A DNA stretch of 64,000 nt. It comes from Streptomyces sp. NBC_00377 (GTDB lineage: Bacteria > Actinomycetota > Actinomycetes > Streptomycetales > Streptomycetaceae). A model generated the notes under the pieces. The model made no database searches and was not told where the DNA came from. It was given only the letters and a program-made list of their open reading frames with translations. Of this stretch, positions 18,869 through 26,394 are shown piece by piece; the first letter of the stretch is position 1; each line of letters opens with the position of its first letter. Location of the stretch: NCBI RefSeq assembly GCF_036075115.1, contig NZ_CP107958.1, positions 4,092,001 to 4,156,000 on the forward strand, in the 5' to 3' direction. Made by a program: the position numbers and the translations under genes.

Positions 18869-20584
18869 TCACTGCTCCTGGTGGTGCTGCCGGGTCGGGG
18901 GGAAGTCTGCGGTATCGGTGGTGTGTACGGCGAGCGTGCGGTCCGGATTCAGCCGCACGACGATGTGCCGGCGCCAGTTCGTGTCGTCGCGGTCGGCGTG
19001 GTCCTCGCGCCAGTGGCAGCCGCGGGTCTCCTCCCGCCGGCCGGCGGCGGCGACCAGGACACGCGCCACGCACAGGAGGTTGGTGGCCTCCCAGGTGTCG
19101 ACGCCCGGCTCGGCCGTCTTGCCGTTCTCGTCGAGGGCGTCCCGGGCGTCGGAGTGCAGCCGCACCAGCTGGCCTGCCGCCTTCTCCAGGGAGCCGGCGG
19201 AGCGCAGGACGCCCGCGCCCTCGGTCATGATGCGCTGGATGGCGAAGCGGGCCTCGGGCGCGAGGAGCGGGTGTGCCGGCTTCTCGGGGTGCTCGACCGG
19301 CGCCGGCACCCGCGCGTGCAGCCCGTGGTCGGCCCGGCTCGCCGCGATGTCGGCGACGATGCGCTCGGCGTAGACGAGGCCCTCGAGCAGCGAGTTGGAG
19401 GCGAGCCGGTTCGCGCCGTGCACGCCGGTGCAGGCGACCTCGCCGCAGGCGTACAGGCCCGGCACGGTCGTCCGGCCGCGGGAGTCGGTGCGCACGCCCC
19501 CGGAGGCGTAGTGGGCGGCGGGGGCGACCGGGACGGGCTCGGTGACCGGGTCGATGCCGTGGACCCGGCAGGCGGCGAGGATCGTCGGGAAGCGGTGCTC
19601 CCACATGTCGGCGCCGAAGTGGCGGGCGTCGAGGAACATGTGCTCGGCGTCCTGCTCCTGCATGCGGCGCATGATGCCCTTGGCGACGATGTCGCGGGGC
19701 GCCAGTTCGGCCAACTCGTGCTGGCCCACCATGAAGCGCACGCCGTCCGCGTCGACCAGGTGGGCGCCCTCGCCGCGGACGGCCTCGGAGACGAGGGGCT
19801 GCTGGCCCTCGGCGTCCGCGCCGAGGAACAGCACGGTCGGGTGGAACTGGACGAACTCCAGGTCGGAGACCTCCGCGCCGGCGCGCAGGGCGAGGGCCAC
19901 GCCGTCGCCGGTCGACACCGACGGGTTGGTGGTGGCGGAGAACACCTGGCCCATGCCGCCGGTCGCGAGGACGACCGCGGGGGCGTGCACGGCGCCCACG
20001 CCGTCGTGCTGGCCCTCGCCCATGACGTGCAGGGTGACACCGGCGGTGCGGCCGTCGGCGTCGGTGAGCAGGTCCAGCACGAGCGCGTTCTCGATCGTGC
20101 GCAGTCCACGCGCGCGTACCGCCTCGACGAGCGCGCGGGAGATCTCCGCGCCGGTCGCGTCGCCGCCGGCGTGCGCGATCCGGCGCCGGTGGTGGCCGCC
20201 CTCGCGGGTGAGCTCCAGGCCGCCTTCCTCGGACTCGTCGAAGTGGGCGCCGGTCTCGATCAGCCGGCGCACGGCGTCGGGACCCTCGGTGACGAGGATC
20301 CGTACGGCGTCCTCGTCGCACAGGCCGGCTCCGGCCACCAGCGTGTCGTCCAGGTGCTGTTCGGGCGTGTCGCCCTCGCCCAGGGCCGCGGCGATGCCGC
20401 CCTGGGCCCAGCGGGTGGAGCCGTCGTCGAGCCGCGCCTTGGTGACGACGACCGTCGTCAGTCCGGCGGCCTCGCAGCGCAGGGCCGCGGTGAGGCCGGC
20501 AACGCCGGAGCCCACGACCACCACGTCCGCGGCGATGTTCCACCCGGGCGCGGGCGCGTGCAGTCGTATGCCTGTGCTGGTCAC
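18869..20584 (-). CDS. nadB: L-aspartate oxidase
   Basis: 571 aa. FAD enzyme that oxidises L-aspartate to iminoaspartate, the first step of NAD synthesis. FAD-binding DVVVVGSGVAGLTAALRC (20-37), STRWAQGGIAAAL, the active-site region EFVQFHPTVLF and DARHFG, and CGEVACTGVHGANRLASNSLLEGL near the C-terminal FAD site. The GTG start at 20584 overlaps the panC stop (GTGA) and has GGAG eight bases upstream. nadA (quinolinate synthase) is not in this window. Confidence 0.95.
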   Translation of the reverse strand: MTSTGIRLHAPAPGWNIAADVVVVGSGVAGLTAALRCEAAGLTTVVVTKARLDDGSTRWAQGGIAAALGEGDTPEQHLDDTLVAGAGLCDEDAVRILVTEGPDAVRRLIETGAHFDESEEGGLELTREGGHHRRRIAHAGGDATGAEISRALVEAVRARGLRTIENALVLDLLTDADGRTAGVTLHVMGEGQHDGVGAVHAPAVVLATGGMGQVFSATTNPSVSTGDGVALALRAGAEVSDLEFVQFHPTVLFLGADAEGQQPLVSEAVRGEGAHLVDADGVRFMVGQHELAELAPRDIVAKGIMRRMQEQDAEHMFLDARHFGADMWEHRFPTILAACRVHGIDPVTEPVPVAPAAHYASGGVRTDSRGRTTVPGLYACGEVACTGVHGANRLASNSLLEGLVYAERIVADIAASRADHGLHARVPAPVEHPEKPAHPLLAPEARFAIQRIMTEGAGVLRSAGSLEKAAGQLVRLHSDARDALDENGKTAEPGVDTWEATNLLCVARVLVAAAGRREETRGCHWREDHADRDDTNWRRHIVVRLNPDRTLAVHTTDTADFPPTRQHHQEQ

Positions 20585-21573
20585 GAGGCGGCTCCGAAGG
20601 TGAGGGGGAGGTTGTCGATCAGCCGGGTCGTACCGACCCGGGCGGCGACGGCGAGGACTGCCTCGCCGATGAAGTCGTCCTCGAGCTCGGTGAAGTCGGA
20701 CGGGTCGACCAGCGCGAGGTAGTCCAGTTCGAGCGGTGGATCCAGCCGGGCGGCGTCGTCGAGGACCGCGCGGGCCGCCGCGCGGACGGCCGCCGGGTTG
20801 CCGGGGGGCGCCTTGGCGACCGCGTGCGCGTCGGCCGCCGCCCGGGACTCGCCGATGGCGCTGAGCGCCTCGGCACGCGCGCGCGTGGCGGGCACCTCAC
20901 GCGCGCGTGCCCGCAGCGCCTCCTGGGCCGCGTGCCGGTCGCGGCCCGCGAACAGGGCCTGGGAGAGCGCCAGCGCGGTGTGCCGGTCCTTGGCGGACAG
21001 GTAGCGGTTGCGGCTGGACAGGGCCAGCCCGTCCTCCTCGCGCACGGTCGGCACGGCAACGATCTCGACGCCGAAGTTCAGGTCGCGTGTCATGCGGCGG
21101 ATCAGGGCGAGCTGCTGGGCGTCCTTCTGCCCGAAGAGGGCGGCGTCGGGCCGGGTGAGGTGCAGCAGCTTCGCGACGACGGTCAGCATGCCGTCGAAGT
21201 GCCCGGGGCGGGACCTGCCCTCGAGGCGCTCTCCCATGGGGCCCGCGGTGATGCGGACCTGGGGCTCGCCGCCCGGGTAGACCTCGTCCACGGACGGGGC
21301 GAAGACGACGTCCGCGCCGGCCTGCTCGGCGAGCTCGAGGTCGGCGTCCAGGGTGCGCGGGTAGCGGTCGAGGTCCTCGCCCTGGCCGAACTGGAGCGGG
21401 TTGACGAAGACCGTGACGACGACCTCGCCGTGCGGCCCGGCGAGCTCGCGGGCGGTACGGACGAGGGTGGCGTGGCCCTCGTGCAGGGCGCCCATCGTCA
21501 TCACGACGGCCCGGCGGCCGGTACGCGTGCGTGCGTGCAGTTCGTCGGCGGTGCGCAGCAGGGTGGCGGTCAT
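20581..21573 (-). CDS. panC: Pantoate-beta-alanine ligase (pantothenate synthetase)
   Basis: 330 aa, some 40 residues longer than many homologues because of an Ala/Arg-rich stretch around 215-260. Condenses pantoate with beta-alanine using ATP. The HIGH-like motif is MGALHEGHATLV, with FVNPLQFGQGEDLDRYPRT, HFDGMLTVVAKLL, FGQKDAQQLALIRRM and the KMSKS-like SSRNRYLS. ATGA overlap with the DUF2520 gene upstream. With coaX in the same operon it links two steps of CoA synthesis. Confidence 0.95.
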   Translation of the reverse strand: MTATLLRTADELHARTRTGRRAVVMTMGALHEGHATLVRTARELAGPHGEVVVTVFVNPLQFGQGEDLDRYPRTLDADLELAEQAGADVVFAPSVDEVYPGGEPQVRITAGPMGERLEGRSRPGHFDGMLTVVAKLLHLTRPDAALFGQKDAQQLALIRRMTRDLNFGVEIVAVPTVREEDGLALSSRNRYLSAKDRHTALALSQALFAGRDRHAAQEALRARAREVPATRARAEALSAIGESRAAADAHAVAKAPPGNPAAVRAAARAVLDDAARLDPPLELDYLALVDPSDFTELEDDFIGEAVLAVAARVGTTRLIDNLPLTFGAAS

Positions 21574-22523
21574 CCGGCGTCTCCCTCGGTGCCGTGCGTG
21601 CCGGGGGTGCCCGGGGTGGCGTGGGCGTCGGCCAGCACCCCGAGGAGGTCCTCGGCGAGTTCGGGCTTGAGCAGCCCGTGGGCGAGCGCGCGGTCGGCGG
21701 TCGCCCGGGCCATCGCCAGATAGCCGGCCACGGTCTGCGGGGCGTGTTCACGCAACTCGGCGACGTGCGCGGCGACCGTGCCCGCGTCCCCGCGCGCGAC
21801 GGGGCCGGTGAGCGCCCCGTCGCCGGAGCGCAGCGCGTTGTCGAGGGCGGCGCCGAGCAGCGGGCCGAGCATCCGGTCGGGAGCCTCGACGCCGGCCGCC
21901 CGCAGCAGTTCCATGGACTGGGCGACCAGCGTGACCAGATGGTTCGCGCCCAGGGCGAGTGCCGCGTGGTAAAGCGGCCGGCTCTCCTCGGCGATCCATT
22001 CCGGCTCGCCGCCCATCTCGATCACCAGGGCCTCGGCGGCCAGCCGCAACTCGTCGGGCGCGGTGACGCCGAACGAGCAGCCCGCCAGGCGCTGGACGTC
22101 GACGGGGCTGCCCGTGAACGTCATCGCCGGATGCAGGGCCAGCGGCAGGCCGCCCGCGCGCAGGGCCGGGTCGAGGACCTTCGAGCCGTACCGTCCCGAG
22201 GTGTGTACGAGCAGCTGGCCGGGCCGTACGGCGCCGGTTTCGGCGAGGCCCTCCACCAGCCCGGGCAGGGTGTCGTCGGGCACGGTGAGCAGCACCAGGT
22301 CGGAGCGCTGGAGGACCTCGGCGGGCGGGACGAGAGGCACGTCGGGCAGCATCAGCGCGGCTCGCCGCCTGGAGGCGTCGGAGACGCCGGAGACGGCGAC
22401 CGGGCGGTGTCCTGCGAGCTGGAGGGACGCGGCCAGGACGGGGCCCACCCGGCCGGCGCCGACGACGCCGACGGCGAGCCGTGCGGGACGGTCCCTGGGG
22501 TCTGGCTGTTGGGCTGTACTCAC
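21570..22523 (-). CDS. Rossmann-fold DUF2520-type oxidoreductase-like protein
   Basis: 317 aa. N-terminal NAD(P)-binding motif VGVVGAGRVGPVLAASL (18-34), then LVLLTVPDDTLPGLV and LLVHTSGRYGSKVL, and a helical C-terminal dimerisation-type domain (PLYHAALALGANHLVTLVAQSMELL). The family resembles ketopantoate reductases and 6-phosphogluconate-type dehydrogenases and lies next to panC in other actinobacteria as well (for example mycobacteria, from memory), so a role in pantoate supply or control is suspected but not established. GTG at 22523 follows GGAAGG. It is the first gene of the cofactor operon. Confidence 0.85.
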   Translation of the reverse strand: MSTAQQPDPRDRPARLAVGVVGAGRVGPVLAASLQLAGHRPVAVSGVSDASRRRAALMLPDVPLVPPAEVLQRSDLVLLTVPDDTLPGLVEGLAETGAVRPGQLLVHTSGRYGSKVLDPALRAGGLPLALHPAMTFTGSPVDVQRLAGCSFGVTAPDELRLAAEALVIEMGGEPEWIAEESRPLYHAALALGANHLVTLVAQSMELLRAAGVEAPDRMLGPLLGAALDNALRSGDGALTGPVARGDAGTVAAHVAELREHAPQTVAGYLAMARATADRALAHGLLKPELAEDLLGVLADAHATPGTPGTHGTEGDAG

Positions 22524-22753
22524 GCGACGACGGCCTTCCGTTCCAGTCCGCTCCGGGTACCGGACGATTTCTCGTCATGTTAACGCTATCCGTCCGAGGG
22601 GCGTCCGGTTGTCCACAGGCTGTGGGTTATCCCACCCGTTCGCGGGCGGCGGGCGACGGCCCTGAGGGAACGGGAGAACGGCGGCCGCCGCGGGACGGGG
22701 AGGCTCGGAAACGCCCGTGACCCGACGAGCCGCCGCACGGCATCATCCGGGGC

Positions 22754-23932
22754 ATGACACACACGGCGGGACACGGCGAGGAGAAGTCGGCGCAACAGCG
22801 CCTGCGGGAGCGACGGGCGGCCGCCTACCGGAAGGCCGAACGGGTCCTGTCCCGGGACGGAGCCCGCAGCACCCTGCGAGACCGGCTGGCACTGCTGCAC
22901 GAGGCCGCGCCGCACGTCCACGACCTGGACGAGCCCGCGGACCTCTACGGCGACGGGATCGTGGCGGCCCTGGAGGAGCGGGTCGCCGGGCTGCTGGGCC
23001 TGGAGGCCGCCGCGTTCTTCCCGACCGGCACCATGGCCCAGCAGGTCGCACTGCGCTGCTGGGCGGGACGCACCGGCAATCCCACGGTCGCACTGCACGC
23101 GCTGAGCCACCCCGAGGTGTGGGAGCGGGACGCGTTCACCACCGTCAGCGCCCTGCGCACGGTCCGGGTGACCCGCGAGCCCCGGCTGCCCACGGCCGAC
23201 GAGGTGCGCGCCTTCGAGGAGCCGTTCGGGGCGCTGATGCTGGAGCTGCCCCTCCGGGACGCCGGTTATGTGCTGCCCTCGTGGGAGGAGCTGACCGAGG
23301 TCGTGGAGGCGGCACGCGAGCGCGACGCGGTGGTGCACTTCGACGGGGCACGCCTGTGGGAGACGACCCACCACTTCGGCCGCTCGCTGCCGGAGATCGC
23401 GGACCTGGCCGACAGCGTCTACGTGTCGTTCTACAAGTCCCTCGACGGCTTCGGCGGCGCCGCGCTCGCGGGCCCGAAGACGCTGGTGGAAGAGGCGAGG
23501 GCCTGGCGGCACCGCTACGGCGGGACGGTCTTCCAGCAGTTCCCCACCGCGCTGTCGGCGCTCGTCGGCCTGGAACGCGAGCTGCCCCGGCTGCCCGAGT
23601 ACGTGGCTCACGCGCGCGTGGTGGCCGCCGCACTGCGTGAGGGGTTCGCCGAGGCGGGCGGGGTGTGGGCGCGCGTACACCCCGAGGCGCCGCACACGCA
23701 CGAGTTCCAGGTCTGGCTGCCCTACGAGGCCGACGTCCTCGCCGAGGCGGCGGCGCTCCAGGCCGAGCGGACGAAGGCGATGCTCTTCGCCGGGGCCTGG
23801 AGCCGCGGCGGGCCGGGTCTGTCCTTCACCGAGGTCGCCGTCCGTGCCGCCGGACTCATGTGGACGGCGGACGACGTCAGGGCGGCGGCCGTGGACTTCG
23901 TGGACCGGGTGGCCGAGGTGCTCAGCCGGTAG
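22754..23932 (+). CDS. Threonine-aldolase / beta-eliminating-lyase family PLP enzyme
   Basis: 392 aa, fold-type I PLP enzyme. The Schiff-base lysine is expected at Lys228 (SFYKSLDGFGGAAL) and the cofactor-ring Asp at 197 (HFDGARLWE). FFPTGTMAQQVAL is the phosphate-binding region. The family cleaves L-threonine or allo-threonine to glycine and acetaldehyde, but relatives act on other beta-hydroxy amino acids. Divergent from the panC operon with 230 bp between them. Its 3' end overlaps a minus-strand small gene by about 210 bp, which is unusual. Confidence 0.85.
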   Translation: MTHTAGHGEEKSAQQRLRERRAAAYRKAERVLSRDGARSTLRDRLALLHEAAPHVHDLDEPADLYGDGIVAALEERVAGLLGLEAAAFFPTGTMAQQVALRCWAGRTGNPTVALHALSHPEVWERDAFTTVSALRTVRVTREPRLPTADEVRAFEEPFGALMLELPLRDAGYVLPSWEELTEVVEAARERDAVVHFDGARLWETTHHFGRSLPEIADLADSVYVSFYKSLDGFGGAALAGPKTLVEEARAWRHRYGGTVFQQFPTALSALVGLERELPRLPEYVAHARVVAAALREGFAEAGGVWARVHPEAPHTHEFQVWLPYEADVLAEAAALQAERTKAMLFAGAWSRGGPGLSFTEVAVRAAGLMWTADDVRAAAVDFVDRVAEVLSR

Positions 23933-24231
23933 GGCGCGGACGCGCGGGCCAGGACCTGCCGCGGCCGAACGCGGGCGGGGCCGCCGGCGAGGACCCCGCG
24001 GAACCGCCGTCGGTCGCACGGCTCGTGCATCACCCGCCGGTCATGGGCGCCGGGCGCGGGCACGGGGGGCTCTCCGTGTTGAACGGGCGCGGTAGGCCTG
24101 GCGGACGCGGGCACGGAGGGGCTCGCCGTGTTGAACGGGCGCGGTAGGCCTGGCGGACGCGGGCACGGAGGGGCTCGCCGTGTTGAACGGGCGCGGTAGG
24201 CCTGGCGTGCGTACTGCCGGGTGATGCTCAT
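23722..24231 (-). CDS. Small-protein gene altered by 52-bp repeats, possibly degenerate
   Basis: The ATG at 24231 has an excellent ribosome binding site (GAGAGGAG, six bases upstream). The protein begins MSITRQYARQAYRAR and, after a stretch coded by 52-bp repeats, continues VQHGEPPVPAPGAHDRRVMHE...RRRFRGVLAGG. I recall a family of 70-80-residue Streptomyces proteins of the form M-S-x-T-x-Q-Y...YRAAQHGEPxPPxPGxHD; here its two halves are joined by repeats read in two wrong frames and then back into the right one. The frame then runs on into the opposite strand of the threonine-aldolase gene. Either a neo-protein or a pseudogene; function unknown. Confidence 0.45.
   Translation of the reverse strand: MSITRQYARQAYRARSTRRAPPCPRPPGLPRPFNTASPSVPASARPTAPVQHGEPPVPAPGAHDRRVMHEPCDRRRFRGVLAGGPARVRPRQVLARASAPYRLSTSATRSTKSTAAALTSSAVHMSPAARTATSVKDRPGPPRLQAPAKSIAFVRSAWSAAASARTSAS
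24051..24205. repeat. Three tandem copies of a 52-bp unit
   Basis: Copies at 24154-24205 and 24102-24153 are identical (52 bp); the third, 24051-24101, is 51 bp and has a few substitutions. Each contains GTGTTGAACGGGCGCGG and GGTAGGCCTGG. Since 52 is not a multiple of three, each added copy shifts the reading frame of the minus-strand small gene. Confidence 0.9.
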
Positions 24232-24305
24232 GACCGGCTCCTCTCGTGACGGACGTGGCTCCGTAGGCCTTCAGGCAGCGCCCCGGCCGGTGCCCCGCGT
24301 CGCGT

Positions 24306-24328
24306 CGATTGACGGCGGCCGTCAATCG
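24306..24328. promoter_or_regulatory. Perfect inverted repeat between the small gene and the ArsR-type gene
   Basis: Arms CGATTGACGG (24306-24315) and CCGTCAATCG (24319-24328) with a 3-nt spacer. Each arm holds TTGAC, a -35-like element, in both directions. It lies in the divergent promoter region 39 bp upstream of the ArsR-type gene and about 75 bp upstream of the small gene, the place expected for an autoregulatory operator. Confidence 0.6.
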
Positions 24329-24366
24329 GTGACCGCGTTGTCAGTGGCGCGGTGCACCATGAGGGC

Positions 24367-25473
24367 ATGAGTCTGAGCATCGACATCGCGGGGCTGCGCC
24401 CGGAGCGGGTGGCAGTCGTGCCCTCGCCCCTGGCCGAGCTCGGCATGGCGCTGCACGCGCTGTCCGAGCCGGGGCACCATCCCGGCCTCCAGGGCTGGGT
24501 CACCGGCGTGACCGCGCGACTCGACTCGCACCTGGCCGACCGGATGTGCGAGGCCGACTTCCTGTGGCGGACGACGTTCTCGGACATCTTCCTGCCGTAC
24601 GCGGGCATCCCGGGCGGCAGCACGCTCCCCGGGGCCACACTCGCCGAGGAGCTCGACCTCCTGGACAAACTGACGGACGAACAGTTCGTCGACTCCGCGC
24701 TGGAGTTCACGTGCGCGCCCGGGTACGACGTGCCGAGCCCCAGCGTGCTCGCCGACCCGGTGCTGCGCCGGCGCGCCCTGGATCTGGCGGCCACGCGCGG
24801 ACCGAGACAGGTGCGCTTCACCCAGCGGCTGATCGACGACCCGCCACGCGTGCGTGCCTGGCTGCGCCAGTTCCTGGAGGACTGCGACGAGGCGTTCTTC
24901 GCCGACGTCTGGGCCCGGGTACGCCTCCCGCTCGCCACGGACGCCCGCTACAAGACCGATCTCCTGCGCCGCAAGGGCCTGGCGGAGGCCCTCGCCTCCG
25001 TGTCCTCGGCCGTGACGCTCGACGAGGAAGCCGCGCGGATCACCGTCGACAAGCTCGTCCAGGGCCGCAGCGCCACCGGGGACGGCGGCCTCCTGCTGGT
25101 GCCGACAAGTCTCGGCTGGCCGCATCTGATGGTGCTGCACCGGTACGGCTGGCAGCCGGTGCTCCACTACCCGGTCGGCTCGCCCGAGCTGGCCTCGCCG
25201 CCCTCGGTCGAGCAGCTGGCACTGCGGATGACCGCCCTGTCCCACCCCGTACGGATGCGGATCTGCCGCCTGCTGGCGCGCAGCGCCTACACCACGACCG
25301 AACTGGCCCAGGTGCACGGCGTCACGGCGCCCGAGGTATCCCGGCATCTCGCCGTCCTGAAGAAGGCGGGCCTGATCACCACCCGCCGGCGCGGCCGCTA
25401 CGTGCTGCACCAGCTCGACGTGACAGTGGTCGCGCGGCTGGGCAGCGACTACCTGGAAGGCATGCTCCGCTAG
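24367..25473 (+). CDS. ArsR-type winged-helix regulator with DUF5937-like N-terminal domain
   Basis: 368 aa from ATG at 24367; a GTG at 24352 is also in frame. The C-terminal 90 residues are an ArsR/SmtB-type winged helix (ALSHPVRMRICRLLARSAYTTTELAQVHGV-TAPEVSRHLAVLKKAGLI). The N-terminal 270 residues match the architecture of actinobacterial 'DUF5937/ArsR' proteins, probably a ligand or partner domain. No metal-binding Cys pair of classical ArsR proteins is present. A perfect 10-bp inverted repeat upstream is its likely operator. Confidence 0.85.
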   Translation: MSLSIDIAGLRPERVAVVPSPLAELGMALHALSEPGHHPGLQGWVTGVTARLDSHLADRMCEADFLWRTTFSDIFLPYAGIPGGSTLPGATLAEELDLLDKLTDEQFVDSALEFTCAPGYDVPSPSVLADPVLRRRALDLAATRGPRQVRFTQRLIDDPPRVRAWLRQFLEDCDEAFFADVWARVRLPLATDARYKTDLLRRKGLAEALASVSSAVTLDEEAARITVDKLVQGRSATGDGGLLLVPTSLGWPHLMVLHRYGWQPVLHYPVGSPELASPPSVEQLALRMTALSHPVRMRICRLLARSAYTTTELAQVHGVTAPEVSRHLAVLKKAGLITTRRRGRYVLHQLDVTVVARLGSDYLEGMLR

Positions 25474-25479
25474 CCCGCG

Positions 25480-25580
25480 GCCAACGGGCGCGCCCTCAGG
25501 GGCCGGCCGCCCGCTCACCCCGGGAGTTCAACCGGCCGCGCACCCCCAGGATCCAACGGCCGCTCACCCTCAGGGGTGTC
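25480..25580. repeat. Degenerate short repeats after the ArsR-type gene
   Basis: The phrases GGCCAACGGGCGCGCCCTCAG, TTCAACCGGCCGCGCACCCC and TCCAACGGCCGCTCACCCTC recur at intervals of about 35-45 bp between the ArsR-type gene and the convergent response regulator. Diverged copies of one unit; no clear terminator was found here. Confidence 0.4.
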
Positions 25581-25588
25581 CGTGCGGG

Positions 25589-26260
25589 TCAGCCGTGGCC
25601 GCCGGCTCGGACGATGCCCGTCTCGTACGCGAGGACCACCACCTGGACCCGGTCGCGCAGCCCGAGCTTGGTCAGGATGCGGCCCACATGGGTCTTCACG
25701 GTCGCCTCGGACAGCACCAGCCGGGCCGCGATCTCGCCGTTGGAGAGGCCCTGGGAAACCAGCACCATGACCTCGCGCTCCCGCTCCGTGAGCCGCTCGA
25801 TCTCCTTGTGCCGCGGCTCCTTGCCGGTGGTGGGCAGCATCGGCGCGAACCGGTCGAGGAGACGACGGGTGGTGGACGGAGCGACCACCGCGTCACCGCT
25901 GTGCACGGAGCGGATGGCTGCCAGCAGTTCGGCCGGCGGCACGTCCTTCAGCATGAAGCCGGAGGCACCCGCCTTCAGCCCGGAGAACGCGTACTCGTCC
26001 AGGTCGAAGGTGGTCAGGATCAGCACCTTCGGCGGTTCGGGCTCGGCGCAGATGCGGCGGGTGGCCTCCACACCGTCCAGCTTGGGCATGCGCACATCCA
26101 TCAGCACGACGTCGACCTCCGTGCCGCACACCACCTGCAATGCCTCGACGCCGTCGCCCGCCTCCGCCACGACCTCCATGTCCGGCTGGGCGGCGAGCAC
26201 CATCCGGAACCCGGTGCGCAGCAGCACCTGGTCGTCGACGAGCATCACGCGGATCGTCAT
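25589..26260 (-). CDS. NarL/LuxR-family response regulator
   Basis: 223 aa. Receiver domain with Asp9/Asp10 and phospho-acceptor Asp55 (VVLMDVRMP), Thr in LILTTFD and Lys in FMLKDV. The LuxR-type helix-turn-helix at about 155-215 has LTEREREVMVLVSQGLSNGEIAARLVLSEATVKTHV as its pattern. It lies downstream of a DesK-like kinase on the same strand, forming a two-component system of the kind very common in Streptomyces. Signal and targets cannot be read from the sequence. Confidence 0.93.
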   Translation of the reverse strand: MTIRVMLVDDQVLLRTGFRMVLAAQPDMEVVAEAGDGVEALQVVCGTEVDVVLMDVRMPKLDGVEATRRICAEPEPPKVLILTTFDLDEYAFSGLKAGASGFMLKDVPPAELLAAIRSVHSGDAVVAPSTTRRLLDRFAPMLPTTGKEPRHKEIERLTEREREVMVLVSQGLSNGEIAARLVLSEATVKTHVGRILTKLGLRDRVQVVVLAYETGIVRAGGHG

Positions 26261-26361
26261 CGAGTCCTCTTCCGTTACTTCTGTTTCCGTCGGTCGGGTG
26301 GCGCGGTGGTGCCTGTTGGTACGGGTGGCGCAAGTGTGTGCGGTGGCGGGCCGTGGGGGGC

Positions 26362-26375
26362 GTGACAGGTGTCAC
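26362..26375. promoter_or_regulatory. Palindrome in the gap between kinase and regulator genes
   Basis: GTGACA-GG-TGTCAC, a 6-bp perfect inverted repeat with a 2-nt spacer, in the 134-bp gap between the histidine kinase and the response regulator. It may be a regulator site for a second promoter or just a chance palindrome. Confidence 0.3.
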
Positions 26376-26394
26376 CAGAGGGCGTGCGTCGACG

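Noticed and set aside
17862..20543. Minus-strand frame of 893 codons joining nadB and nadC regions
   Set aside because: The first 590 codons are nadB read out of frame; only the last part is the real nadC. Not a fusion protein.
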